Assembly (NCBI GenBank): GCA_013202495.1
Contig: JABMQQ010000001.1
Location: forward strand, 1-64,000
Reading direction: 5' to 3'
Length of the DNA stretch: 64,000 bases
From: Fidelibacterota bacterium
Lineage (GTDB): Bacteria; Fidelibacterota; UBA8477; JABMPR01
The position numbers and the translations under genes were made by a program. The stretch's first letter is position 1; each line of letters starts with the position of its first letter. This document shows, in pieces, positions 51,048 through 61,710 of this stretch. The notes beneath the pieces are model-generated. The model was given only the letters and a program-made list of their open reading frames with translations, searched no databases and was not told the origin of the DNA.

Positions 51048-52274
51048 ATGAATCAATCAAAACCACATCAAATCACAGATCCCTTTGATACAATAAAGCA
51101 CATTTTAAAGGTATCTGAACGACTCAACGAGCTTAAGGATCTGGATGCCATCCTGGATAGAATTCTGGAAGAGAGCCGTCTTTTATCCAATGCAGATGCT
51201 GGAACTCTGTTTCTTGTTAAGGATGGTGAACTTGTTTTTGAGTATATCCAGAATGAAAGTTTTGCCGATCAACGTGATGGAATTAAGATTTACAGCAACC
51301 AAACCATCCCCATAAATGGCTTATCCATTGTAGGATATGTTGCCCAGGAAGGGAAACCACTTTGCATTGATGATGCCTATGATCTGCCGGAAGGGTTGAG
51401 TTGCACTTTTAATTCCGGGTTTGATACTAGAAGTGGCTACCATACAAAATCTATCCTAACCGTACCCATCAAGAGTTCACAGAGAAAAGTGATTGGCGTC
51501 ATCCAAATCATAAATGCCAAAAATGATCTGGGGGAAGTCATCCCATTCACAAAAGAAATGGAACATTATCTTGGTCTTTTTGCAAACAACGCCTCCGTTG
51601 CCATTGAACAGGGAATTATCACCAGGGAAGTTGTTTTGCGCATGGTGAAAATGGCAGAATTACGTGACCCCACTGAGACAGGGGCTCATGTCCAACGTGT
51701 AGGAGCATATTCGGCGGAGATTTATGACAATTGGGCTCAAACCCACGGCATAGAAAAGGCTGAACGCAAGCGCATAAAGGACCGTATCCGAATTGCGGCC
51801 ATGTTGCATGACGTAGGAAAAGTGGGAGTTTCAGATTTGATCCTGAAGAAGCCTGGCCGGCTTTCGGAAACTGAATTTGATCAAATTAAGCTACATACCG
51901 TTCATGGTCGGAATCTTTTTACACAATCTACTTCTGACCTGGATGAAATGTCTGCAGAAATCGCTTCCAATCACCATGAGAAATGGGATGGATCTGGTTA
52001 CCCTGGTCATATGAAGAGTAAAAATGGGGATGTGAAGTTGGGGAGCGGGAAGCAGGGTAGTGAAATTCCTCTAGCAGCTCGAATTTGTGCTGTAGCAGAT
52101 GTATACGATGCACTCTGTTCAAAACGATCATACAAAGAAGCCTGGCATGAAGATCAAGCAGTGGATGAGATTAAGAAGGCTTCTGGGACAGAATTTGATC
52201 CTGAGGTTGTCGCCTCATTTCTTGATATTCAGCCGACGATAAATTCAATACGAGAGCACTTTAACGGTACCTAG
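51048..52274 (+). CDS. GAF + HD-GYP domain phosphodiesterase-like protein
   Basis: LLSNADAGTLFLVKDGEL GAF; MLHDVGKVGVSDLILKKPGRLSETEFDQIKLHTVHG; NHHEKWDGSGYPGHM. Confidence 0.92.
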   Translation: MNQSKPHQITDPFDTIKHILKVSERLNELKDLDAILDRILEESRLLSNADAGTLFLVKDGELVFEYIQNESFADQRDGIKIYSNQTIPINGLSIVGYVAQEGKPLCIDDAYDLPEGLSCTFNSGFDTRSGYHTKSILTVPIKSSQRKVIGVIQIINAKNDLGEVIPFTKEMEHYLGLFANNASVAIEQGIITREVVLRMVKMAELRDPTETGAHVQRVGAYSAEIYDNWAQTHGIEKAERKRIKDRIRIAAMLHDVGKVGVSDLILKKPGRLSETEFDQIKLHTVHGRNLFTQSTSDLDEMSAEIASNHHEKWDGSGYPGHMKSKNGDVKLGSGKQGSEIPLAARICAVADVYDALCSKRSYKEAWHEDQAVDEIKKASGTEFDPEVVASFLDIQPTINSIREHFNGT

Positions 52275-52349
52275 ATGTAAGGAATTTGTAGGGTCTAATT
52301 TCCAGTTGATCCCGATGTGCCTGATTCGTTTTTAAGCCCTTTTACAAAA

Positions 52350-52384
52350 CCCTGTAATCACCAGTCTGTCAGGTAGTTACAGGG
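52350..52384. terminator. Convergent-gene hairpin (possible factor-dependent or bidirectional terminator)
   Basis: CCCTGTAATCACC-AGTCTGTCA-GGTAGTTACAGGG (11/13 paired), between convergent stops at 52274 and 52418, no long T-run. Confidence 0.5.
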
Positions 52385-52417
52385 AACACTTAATTGTCAT
52401 ATGTAATGGATGTACAT

Positions 52418-55400
52418 TTATTTAGCCTGCTTAATATTCATCAATGAGTAGAAGACTGGAAGTATTCCCAGGGTTAATACTGTTGAGCTGAATAAGCCAA
52501 AAACAACCACAACTGCTAACGGTCTCTGTATCTCGGATCCTATACCTGTGGCCAGCAACAATGGGATCAATCCAAAGATAGTAGTGAGTGCAGTCATGAG
52601 GACTGGTCGCAGTCTGATCTCCGCACCATGTAAAGCTGCTTCCATCCTGGATAGCCCTTCTCGTTCCAGCCGTTGGAAAGTGCTGATCAGGACAAGTCCA
52701 TTTTGGACGGCAATACCGAACACGGCAATAAAACCTACTGCTGCCGGTACACTCAGATATTCCCCTGTGAAATACAGCCCAAGTATCCCACCAATCAGTG
52801 ATAGCGGTATACTGATGTAAATCAATGCCGCTTCTTTCACAGATTCTAAGGCCATCAACAGGAACGCGAAGATCAAGATGAGAACGACGGGGATGACAAA
52901 GCTCAATCTGCGCATCGCTCTTTCCTGATTTTCAAACTGACCGCCTATCTCAAGTGTGTAACCAGCAGGAAGTCGAATTTGATCAGACAGGCGTTCTCGT
53001 ATATCAGAAACCACTGTTCCAAGATCTCTGCCCCTTATGTTGGCGTTCACCGTCCAACGGCGCTGGTTTTTCTCTCTATTGATCTGAACTGGACCAAGAA
53101 CTGATTCCACAGTAGCAACTTCACGTAGGGGAATGAGGGATCCATTGGTTCTACGCACCAGAATACCCTCAAGAACGTTTACATCGTCCCTAAACTGTTC
53201 CTGGAAGCGGACATGGATGCCAAAGCGTCGGGTTTCCTTATAAATCTGAGATATAACCTCTCCACCAACTGCCAACTCAATAGCTTCCATGATTTGATTC
53301 ACGGTTATACCGTAGCGCTTACTTGTTTCACGATTTGGGGTGATTCGATATTGTGGTTGTCCCCAACTCTGTTCAATTCCTAGATCTACCAGGCCTGATA
53401 TCCCAGAAACAACTTGCCCGGTCTGTTCTGCATAGTGGCGCAATGTATCAATGTTCTCGCCGTATATCTTGATTGCTAGCTGGGTTCTCACACCTGAGAG
53501 CAATTCATCAAATAGATTCTGAATGGGTTGGGTAAAGTTCAATTGAACACCAGGGTACTCACCTAGACGATCAGAAAGTGAGTTGATCAATGCTTCCTTG
53601 TTCTCATGAACCCACTCTTCTTCTGGATGAAGGGTGATTTGCATGGAAGCAAAGTTGACCGGGTGGGGGTGACTACCTGCTTCTGGCCGCCCGATTTTCG
53701 TAATGGCGTGTTCCACCTCATCAAATTGCACAACATCTTTTTCCATTCTCTGGATCAGGTGAGTCATTGTTTCAAGACTAGTAGACGGGGCAGAGGTAAT
53801 AATTACCTGTATTGCACCTTCTTCAAGCGTTGGAACGAATTCTGTTCCCAACCGTGGAACCATCATGAGGCTAATAACAAGTAGCACAATTGCTGGGATT
53901 ATTATCATCCAACTCTTCTCGGTCAGAACTTGGAGTAGGTGTTTGTACCCCTTGCGAAGTAATGACATGAATCGAGGTTCTTTTAAGTGAGTTTTCTTTA
54001 TAATGATACCCGATAAAACTGGTGAAATTACAAGGGCAGCAATCAAAGAACCTATCAAAGCAAACACAATGGTGATCGCCAGTGGCTTGAATAGTTTTCC
54101 CTCGACCCCCTGAAGGGAGAAAATGGGAAGAAAGACCATAATGATAATGACCACGGAGAACATAATTGGTTTGCGAACCTCATTTACAGCATCAATGATT
54201 GCAGCGATGCGATTATCATTATCTGGTGTATCAAGGGATTGCAACTTCCGATAGATGCTTTCAACGACAACAATGGATCCATCGCCAAGCATGCCAATGG
54301 CTATGGCGATACCACCAAAGGACATGAGGTTGGCGGAGATTCCCTGCCAACCCATTAAAATGATGCCTATTAAAGCACTGATGGGCAGACTAAAGCCGAC
54401 TATGATTGTAGTTCTTACATTCCAGAGGAACAGAAGCAGGATCAAGTTGACCAGGATACCAGCCTGAAATAATGCACTGATGACAGTGCCAGTAGCCTTG
54501 GATACCAACTCGCTTTGATCATAATAGGGTATGAGTCGTACACCTTCTGGGAGTGCATTCTGGACCTCGGGCAGCTTTGCCTTCAATGCATCAATAACTT
54601 CAGAGGAGTTCTGACCCAGTAATTTGATGACAATGCCTGCTACTACTTCCTGGGTGCCATCCATACTGACCACACCACGACGGGTTTCGTTTCCATACCC
54701 TACTTCAGCGATGTGCTCGAGAGTAATTGGGACGCTGTTCTCGACCTTTAGGGGGATTGAGCCGATCTGTTCAAGTTCTTCCAGCAGCCCTACACCGCGG
54801 ATCAGATATTCCTCAGATCCAACAACAAGAAACTGCCCACCTACGTTTCTATTATTGTCTCTGATTGCGGAAACCACATCATCGATGGAGATGTCGTATT
54901 CAAGCATGTTAAGTGGATTAAGCTTTACCTGGTACTGAAGGACATGCCCACCCATGGAGAGAATCTCAGTCACACCGGGTACGGTTTGGAGTTGATACTT
55001 GACCTGCCAATCGTTGATCTCTCGCAAGTATGCCCCTGGCTCTTTACCTTCAAGTTGGGCCGTCCCTTCATCCAGCGTGAGGTAGTACATAAACACTTCC
55101 CCTAGGCCAGAACTAATGGGACCCAATGTTGGATCCTCTTCCAGATCAGGCAGGTCCTCCATGGCGGAGTTCAGCCTTTGATTGACCAATTGGCGGGCGA
55201 AATAGATATCAGTGTCATCAGAGAAATAGACATAGATCACCGCCATTCCAAAAGCCGAAGTGGATTTTACCAGGGAAACGCCAGGCAATCCGTTCATGGA
55301 GCTCTCAATGGGGTAGGTGATGAGACGTTCTATTTCTTCTGGCGCCATGCCATGTCCCTCTGCGAAGATGGGTACCATCACAGGGGAGATATCAGGAAAT

Positions 55401-55498
55401 GCGTCTTTGGGTAAATGAGTGTATTCCCAGATCCCAAATCCCAGGATGAGACCAATCAAAAGGAAGATGAGTACATTTTGTTTCATGAGGAATTGCAT
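52418..55498 (-). CDS. CusA/CzcA-like heavy-metal RND efflux permease
   Basis: PKDAFPDISPVMVPIFAEGHGMAPEEIERLITYPIE; GMLGDGSIVVVESIYRKL; IAVFGIAVQNGLVLISTF. Confidence 0.93.
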   Translation of the reverse strand: MQFLMKQNVLIFLLIGLILGFGIWEYTHLPKDAFPDISPVMVPIFAEGHGMAPEEIERLITYPIESSMNGLPGVSLVKSTSAFGMAVIYVYFSDDTDIYFARQLVNQRLNSAMEDLPDLEEDPTLGPISSGLGEVFMYYLTLDEGTAQLEGKEPGAYLREINDWQVKYQLQTVPGVTEILSMGGHVLQYQVKLNPLNMLEYDISIDDVVSAIRDNNRNVGGQFLVVGSEEYLIRGVGLLEELEQIGSIPLKVENSVPITLEHIAEVGYGNETRRGVVSMDGTQEVVAGIVIKLLGQNSSEVIDALKAKLPEVQNALPEGVRLIPYYDQSELVSKATGTVISALFQAGILVNLILLLFLWNVRTTIIVGFSLPISALIGIILMGWQGISANLMSFGGIAIAIGMLGDGSIVVVESIYRKLQSLDTPDNDNRIAAIIDAVNEVRKPIMFSVVIIIMVFLPIFSLQGVEGKLFKPLAITIVFALIGSLIAALVISPVLSGIIIKKTHLKEPRFMSLLRKGYKHLLQVLTEKSWMIIIPAIVLLVISLMMVPRLGTEFVPTLEEGAIQVIITSAPSTSLETMTHLIQRMEKDVVQFDEVEHAITKIGRPEAGSHPHPVNFASMQITLHPEEEWVHENKEALINSLSDRLGEYPGVQLNFTQPIQNLFDELLSGVRTQLAIKIYGENIDTLRHYAEQTGQVVSGISGLVDLGIEQSWGQPQYRITPNRETSKRYGITVNQIMEAIELAVGGEVISQIYKETRRFGIHVRFQEQFRDDVNVLEGILVRRTNGSLIPLREVATVESVLGPVQINREKNQRRWTVNANIRGRDLGTVVSDIRERLSDQIRLPAGYTLEIGGQFENQERAMRRLSFVIPVVLILIFAFLLMALESVKEAALIYISIPLSLIGGILGLYFTGEYLSVPAAVGFIAVFGIAVQNGLVLISTFQRLEREGLSRMEAALHGAEIRLRPVLMTALTTIFGLIPLLLATGIGSEIQRPLAVVVVFGLFSSTVLTLGILPVFYSLMNIKQAK

Positions 55499-55508
55499 GA
55501 ATTATCTC

Positions 55509-56501
55509 CTAATGACCGTGGCCGGCATGACCAGAGAGTGATGATGTAACCAATTCAGACTTCAGGAAGAATGACCCATTTGAGACAATGGAATCACCTG
55601 CTTTTAGACCACTTTGGATTTCGATCAAACCACCACCTCGTTGACCAGGCTCAACAGTGACAACTGCAAACTCGGTCTCTGACCCTGACTCTGGTACAAA
55701 GGCTACATGCTCTGACTCGTAGGTTTGAATACAACTTTCTGGTACAATGAGGACATCTTCTCCATCGTGGTCGTAAGCTACTTCAGCATATACAAGCCTA
55801 CCTGGGTTCCATGTACCAGAGGTATTGCTTACTGTGCAGCGCACGATATTTGTCCTGGTGATAGCGTCCATAACAGGTTTTATATAACGAATATACGTTT
55901 GGATTTGCTCATCACCTTCAATGGATTTTAGAATCAACGCTTGACCTTTTTTGAGGAGTGGCATGTCCTTTTCGAAAGCGTGCAGATCCACCCAGACTGT
56001 ACGAAGATCTCCAATAACCATGAGTGGCTCTGAACCATCTGTAAATTCTCCAACAACCGCATGCTTTTCGAGAACTTCACCTGACTGGGCTGCAATTACA
56101 GGATAAGTGCTAAGGGTGCTCGTATTGAAGACCATGGCAAGGGTGTCTCCCTGGAAGACCCTGTCACCAATGTTTCTGCGCACATCTCGAACGATACCAG
56201 GATACTTGGGATACTTGTGAACGACCTGTTCTTCGTTTAAACGGATCTCACCATATAGGCGTCGACTTCCTGGTATCTTACCAGTACCTACCTCGATGAG
56301 CTTGATGCCGGCCTTCTCAACCTCAGGACCGGAAAGTGTGATTATTAATTCATCCTCATGTTCACTCCTAGCCAACCCAACCATGCTGTCCTGTGCAGTT
56401 TCATTGTGACTTCCATGATCCTCAGGATGCTTATTGCATCCCAGTATGAGAAATGAAATTGATATGAATGAAATAAAGAGCTGATATTTAGTTGAATTCA
56501 T
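55509..56501 (-). CDS. CusB/CzcB-like efflux RND periplasmic adaptor lipoprotein
   Basis: Lipobox LILGC; His-rich N-terminus; VHKYPKYPGIVRDVRRNIGDRVFQGDTLAMVF; C-terminal HAGHGH. Confidence 0.88.
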   Translation of the reverse strand: MNSTKYQLFISFISISFLILGCNKHPEDHGSHNETAQDSMVGLARSEHEDELIITLSGPEVEKAGIKLIEVGTGKIPGSRRLYGEIRLNEEQVVHKYPKYPGIVRDVRRNIGDRVFQGDTLAMVFNTSTLSTYPVIAAQSGEVLEKHAVVGEFTDGSEPLMVIGDLRTVWVDLHAFEKDMPLLKKGQALILKSIEGDEQIQTYIRYIKPVMDAITRTNIVRCTVSNTSGTWNPGRLVYAEVAYDHDGEDVLIVPESCIQTYESEHVAFVPESGSETEFAVVTVEPGQRGGGLIEIQSGLKAGDSIVSNGSFFLKSELVTSSLSGHAGHGH

Positions 56502-57690
56502 AAATCTTGACTCCCAGTGTTAGGCTTAATTCAAATAGGAGAGAAGATTGCTCTATCTGAAGTGTCATTGCATTTTCCTGTAGATCCGTAAGGAGGGATT
56601 GAGCGTCCAATACTTCCAGATAGGGTCGTGCTCCTGCGCGATACTCAGTCTCTATCCTTTGATACAACAGCTTTGCCTCAGGGATGAGTGAAGCTCTAAG
56701 ATTTGACAACTGTTGATCTGCGACCAGCCACCTGCTCATCCATCTTTCTCGCTCAATCTCAAATTGGGAGGAGATGTTATCAAGTTCACTCATGCCAGCA
56801 CGGAATTCATAATCGCGGAGTTTGACAGCCACTTTGCGTTTTGTAAATAGGGGTGATTCTATTGATATACCTATTATTGGGAATTGTTGATTTAGCTCGG
56901 GTAGAATCTTCATTCCTGCTGAAAGTGAAAATGAGCTGATCAGTGGTATATCCTCTACGGCTATCATGGCCTTTAGAGTGTTAAGGTGAGCCTGTTTATC
57001 ACGGATCACCGGAGAAGAGGAGGGCTGCTTCCAAGCCGCTTCAATCGCATTTTTTGTTGGAAGATGAGGAAGCACCATGGGGAGTGCCGTCGATATGAGT
57101 GAAGTATCCAAATAGGCACTGAGTTCCATTGTGTACCGCTCAATGGACGTTTTAATCTGCGATAGATCAGCTTCCTGTCTAGCCGTCTCAAGTCGACTTC
57201 TTATGAGTTCAGATTCAGAGAGAGCGCCTTGCTTGAATTGATGATTTTGCCAGTCCAAGATTTGTTCTGTAAGAACAAGTCTCTCTTCTGCCAGTGCCAA
57301 ACGCTTATTCCAATGGACTGATTCCAGAAAATACATGCTGAGCCGATAGTGGATCTCATCCTGGTAGGTTCGTGCATTATTTTCGATGATTCCCAGCTCT
57401 GCATCTACCAGAGTTAACCGATTTCTTCGTATCGATGGCGCTTCAAAGACCTGCCTGGCTGAGAATTCGATTTCATCTTGGCCAAAATTTTCGAGGACAG
57501 ATTCAAATTCAGTCGGTGCAAAAGCTTGCGACAACTCTTTACTGAGACTCAAGACCGTTCGTTGATGACTTAACGCCAGAAGACCACTATCTACTTCAAG
57601 TCTCCGCTGAAACGCCTCATGGAAGCTGAGTTGCTGTTGTGAATGGGCGATAGATATAACTATCGCGAATAAGACTATACGTTTGTACAT
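56488..57690 (-). CDS. TolC-family outer membrane protein (CusC/CzcC-like)
   Basis: Signal peptide, SFHEAFQRRLE..., ARPYLEVLDAQSLLTDLQENAMTLQ; 14-nt overlap with the adaptor gene. Confidence 0.88.
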   Translation of the reverse strand: MYKRIVLFAIVISIAHSQQQLSFHEAFQRRLEVDSGLLALSHQRTVLSLSKELSQAFAPTEFESVLENFGQDEIEFSARQVFEAPSIRRNRLTLVDAELGIIENNARTYQDEIHYRLSMYFLESVHWNKRLALAEERLVLTEQILDWQNHQFKQGALSESELIRSRLETARQEADLSQIKTSIERYTMELSAYLDTSLISTALPMVLPHLPTKNAIEAAWKQPSSSPVIRDKQAHLNTLKAMIAVEDIPLISSFSLSAGMKILPELNQQFPIIGISIESPLFTKRKVAVKLRDYEFRAGMSELDNISSQFEIERERWMSRWLVADQQLSNLRASLIPEAKLLYQRIETEYRAGARPYLEVLDAQSLLTDLQENAMTLQIEQSSLLFELSLTLGVKIYEFN

Positions 57691-57753
57691 CTTATCCCTC
57701 CTTATTGAGAAGGGTTAAAAATCTATTTGATTAGGTATGGAGAAGGATTGGTT

Positions 57754-58143
57754 CTAAATGAGCAAAACAGTGGAGAGACAAAGCTGATTATGAATCAGTA
57801 GGGGAGTATGGCAATCATGACCATTTTCCAAATGGATCAAATCATTTGGTGAAGAGTGTATTGGATTTACTGCTTCACATGCATTCAACTGATCATACTT
57901 AGAGGCCAAGAGCAGCCCGCTCAGATCATCATGACTCACATTGGTCTCAGTCTCTTCGCAAGTCCCATGGGGGTGCCACTTCATATCAGAGTCCACAGCA
58001 GTGTGAGCAGTATCGCAAGGATGTGTGGATTCCGCATGGAGGTGCCAATCACCGAATGATAGAAACAGGAATAACAGAGGGAAAATGGCTTTCCTCAATA
58101 CGATCGTGTTCCTTGTATTAGATGGTGTTCTCATAGGGCTCAT
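57754..58143 (-). CDS. Small exported His/Cys-rich protein, candidate metal-binding
   Basis: First ORF of the cus-like operon; one TM/signal segment; HLHAESTHPCDTAHTAVDSDMKWHPHGTCEE...ENGHDCHTPLLIHNQLC. Confidence 0.65.
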   Translation of the reverse strand: MSPMRTPSNTRNTIVLRKAIFPLLFLFLSFGDWHLHAESTHPCDTAHTAVDSDMKWHPHGTCEETETNVSHDDLSGLLLASKYDQLNACEAVNPIHSSPNDLIHLENGHDCHTPLLIHNQLCLSTVLLI

Positions 58144-58512
58144 AGTTTAGTTCAACTCTGATGGGATGCAATTGTTTCTGCTGGTGGAGTTTGAATAGAA
58201 CCGCCTGGGCTGAATAGGTCGAGGGAATTTAAGTCCTATAGCTAATCCTTGTAATGACCAATGTATCAATGATATACAGTGATCTAATAATTGCCATGTG
58301 CACTGATTGTTCAGCAAAATCATCTAAATATGAGGGATTAGGGTCCTTTGTCGAGTCGTAATGAGATTCCCTATTTGAGACCAAACAGGTGAGAGCAATT
58401 CTTGCCGGTTAGCTCTATATTCTTGATTCACCTCTTATTGTTTGAGTTTCAACCTAATAAAAGCAGATTATATTATAAATCGAGACGCATTAGAGGGGAA
58501 TGGTCGCTTGCG

Positions 58513-61503
58513 ATGAAACTTCTGTATGTCATTCTGTTCATTATGATCACCAACCTATCGGTGATTGGGGTAGATTCTGCCAACGATCTTCATTTTAGAA
58601 ACCTGGGGACTGAACACGGACTCTCAAACGGTGCAGTGCATGCAATACTTCAGGATAGCAGGGGATTCATGTGGTTTGGGACGAATCGAGGTCTAAATCG
58701 CTGGGATGGTCGCAGCTTTCGCATATTCAATTATCAGCCGATGAACAACACAAGCATTCCTGGCTCACGCATTTCTGCCCTGGCTGAGACTGAAGATGAA
58801 ATGATCTGGGTTGGCACCTATGATTCTGGCTTGGCTCGTTACAATCCACAACTGGAAAACTTTCATATCTATCATCATGCTCAGGATGATGTCGGTTCAA
58901 TCCTGGATGAAAATATTACTGTTCTGTTCGTTGATTCCAGAGACGTACTCTGGGTGGGGACTAAGAATGGTTTATGCTGGTATGACCAACAACAAGATCG
59001 ATTTAACAACTACCAGCATAATTCTGAAAACGAACAATTAATCCCGGACAAATGGATCACAGCTATTACTGAAGACGCAGATGGCAATATCTGGATTGGC
59101 AGCAATACAAGTCGACTATATTCCTTGCACCAGGGAATGGATTATTTCTCTACAGTCAAGCACAAAAGATTCGCATTGGATGGCTCTGGGACCAATCGCA
59201 TTATGGATCTGGCGGCCGACTCTATAAATCACAAGATATGGGTATCAATGTTCCCGCAGGGAGTTGTTAGTTATCAACCGAGCAATGGTCAAGTAGTTGA
59301 ATATGGTACAGATGTTTATGATGATCACATGGTGAATATCAATGCAACATTAGATATCGATCTGGATCATCAGGGTAAGCTTTGGATAGGATCTCTAAAT
59401 GGTGTTACTATTCTAGATCCAAGTACCAGCACATACCAATTTCATGAACCTGATCCCCATAACCAGAGCAGTATACGTGGAGCAATTATTAATGAAATAT
59501 ACCGTGATCCTCAAGGTATTATTTGGACAGGTTCAGACGGCCAAGGTGTCGATATCTATAATTCCAAGCAAGTTCGTTTTGAACATTACAAATCAGAATC
59601 CTCAGGTGGGGGATTGCTTCAGGCTTCTAAGGTCTTTGGATTGGATTCAGACAGCCATGGAAACATATGGGCTGCAACACTTCCTGGAGGATTTCATCGT
59701 CTAAACCTGCATGACAATGATGTTCGTCTTTTTCAATCTGATGATACCAATCCTGAAGTGTGGAGCATGAATTACGGGAGTAAGGTATTGGTGGATAGCT
59801 GGAAACGGGTTTGGATGGGTGTCTTTGAAGCAGGGCTATTTCGTTGGAATCCGCAGACAGACACCATCAAACATTTCAGGCATTTGCCAGGGAGAATCAG
59901 AGCCCTGAGCGGAAACAACATCTATGCGCTTCATGAAGATCGAAATGCTAATATCTGGGTGGGAACTGAAGGTGCAGGATTAAACCTATATCAACCCAAA
60001 GACGATTCCTGGCTGCATTACCGCCATGATACCCAGGATAGCTTGTCTATTTGTAGTGATAATATCAGAGTGCTCCTGGGGGATCACCGGGGAGATCTAT
60101 GGATTGGGACCGCTGATGCTGGTCTTGACAGGTTGAGTACTGAGGCAGAGACGTTTGAGCACTATCCACTGCGAGCCGATGAAAATTCAATCATGAGCAA
60201 CGGAATACTCACGCTGTTAGAGGATTCTCACCGTTGTCTCTGGATCGGGACGCGTGGCGGGGGAATAAGTATCTTGGACTCAAGCCGACAAAATTTTACA
60301 CAACTTGATCTGGGAGCAGATCCTCAAACGCTGGAGATAGACGCTATCCTCGAAGACGAGAAGGGATACTTCTGGGTCAGTTCCAACAAGGGGATCTTGA
60401 AAATTCATCATGATACTGGATTGCAAAATACCTATCAACTGACTGATGGTGTGCAAAGCCTGGAATTCTACTGGAATTCTTATACGAAAGATGCTGAGGG
60501 TTATTTCTATTTTGGTGGTGTGAATGGATTTAATCGCTTTCATCCTGATTCAGTGCATGTAAACCAGCATAAACCAACAATCATGCTCACTAATCTACGG
60601 ATCAATCATGAGGAAGTCACAATTGGTCCCATGCAAGATGGTCGTACGATCCTACCGAGGAGTATCACGTATCTGGATACCCTGTTTCTGATGTATCACG
60701 ACAAAGTCTTGAATTTCAGTTTCGCAGCCCTCGACTACTACAATCCCGAGCAGAATAGGTTTCGTTATCGACTGGATAATTTCGATACCGACTGGATCGA
60801 AGCTGGCCATATAAATAACGTGACCTATACAAGTCTTGAACCGGGTTGGTATACGTTACGGATCGCCGGTTCAAACAATGATGGCATCTGGAACATGGAA
60901 GGAACTTCCCTGACACTGCATATTCAACCACCCCTCTGGGAAACGGCCTGGTTTCGCAGTCTTATGTTGCTGGCTTTCTTTGGAGTGGTTTATACCATAT
61001 ATCAAATTCGCATTAATAAGTTGAGATCGATGGAGCGACGCAAGACTGAGGAACAGAAAGTTCAACTCCAGCTTGAACACCAACAACGTGAACTTGTTAC
61101 AAAATCCATGGATTTGATTGAAAAGCAGAAATTAATGGAAGAAATTTTAGAACAATTAAAGGTTCTGTCTAAGTTGCCAGATTCAGAAAGACAGACCAAA
61201 ACCAGAGCCCTTGTCGGCAAGCTTACCAGGCTTATATCTTATAATCATGTCTGGGATGAATTTGAAACGTGGTTTACAAAAATTCATACTGGCTTTATCA
61301 AAGGCTTGAGACAAGATCATCCCAAATTGACCTCGCGTGAAATAAAGGTCTGCGTACTTCTACGTTTAAACTTAATGTCAAAAGAGATTGCCAGTTTGAT
61401 GAATATTGAACCAGCCTCAGTCAATATCCATCGCTACCGTATTCGTAAAAAGTTAGGTCTTGGCACGAACGATAACTTAACTGATTACCTCTCTAAATAT
61501 TAA
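58513..61503 (+). CDS. Membrane-tethered one-component regulator: two-component-type propeller repeats + Y_Y_Y domain + TM + LuxR-type HTH
   Basis: Start MKLLYVILFIMITNLSVIG; repeated xxxWxGTxxxGLxRY; DYYNPEQNRFRYRLDNFDTDWIEAG; TM ~residue 815; LTSREIKVCVLLRLNLMSKEIASLMNIEPASVNIHRYRIRKKLGL. Confidence 0.88.
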   Translation: MKLLYVILFIMITNLSVIGVDSANDLHFRNLGTEHGLSNGAVHAILQDSRGFMWFGTNRGLNRWDGRSFRIFNYQPMNNTSIPGSRISALAETEDEMIWVGTYDSGLARYNPQLENFHIYHHAQDDVGSILDENITVLFVDSRDVLWVGTKNGLCWYDQQQDRFNNYQHNSENEQLIPDKWITAITEDADGNIWIGSNTSRLYSLHQGMDYFSTVKHKRFALDGSGTNRIMDLAADSINHKIWVSMFPQGVVSYQPSNGQVVEYGTDVYDDHMVNINATLDIDLDHQGKLWIGSLNGVTILDPSTSTYQFHEPDPHNQSSIRGAIINEIYRDPQGIIWTGSDGQGVDIYNSKQVRFEHYKSESSGGGLLQASKVFGLDSDSHGNIWAATLPGGFHRLNLHDNDVRLFQSDDTNPEVWSMNYGSKVLVDSWKRVWMGVFEAGLFRWNPQTDTIKHFRHLPGRIRALSGNNIYALHEDRNANIWVGTEGAGLNLYQPKDDSWLHYRHDTQDSLSICSDNIRVLLGDHRGDLWIGTADAGLDRLSTEAETFEHYPLRADENSIMSNGILTLLEDSHRCLWIGTRGGGISILDSSRQNFTQLDLGADPQTLEIDAILEDEKGYFWVSSNKGILKIHHDTGLQNTYQLTDGVQSLEFYWNSYTKDAEGYFYFGGVNGFNRFHPDSVHVNQHKPTIMLTNLRINHEEVTIGPMQDGRTILPRSITYLDTLFLMYHDKVLNFSFAALDYYNPEQNRFRYRLDNFDTDWIEAGHINNVTYTSLEPGWYTLRIAGSNNDGIWNMEGTSLTLHIQPPLWETAWFRSLMLLAFFGVVYTIYQIRINKLRSMERRKTEEQKVQLQLEHQQRELVTKSMDLIEKQKLMEEILEQLKVLSKLPDSERQTKTRALVGKLTRLISYNHVWDEFETWFTKIHTGFIKGLRQDHPKLTSREIKVCVLLRLNLMSKEIASLMNIEPASVNIHRYRIRKKLGLGTNDNLTDYLSKY

Positions 61504-61710
61504 AAAATACTTTCCTTTGTAATTGGCCGCTGATTCATCATAAGGCTCAAATTCCAAGGTCCAGAAAGCTAAGAATCTTAGACTATTGAAAAACAATTGT
61601 GCTAAATCTTGCCAAATCATGAAATCTTCTTTTGTATAGTGTCTGTATAGAGGTTTACACCTTCATCCCAAAGTAATTTATAGACACCAAAATTAAAGGT
61701 AGGTGAAATC

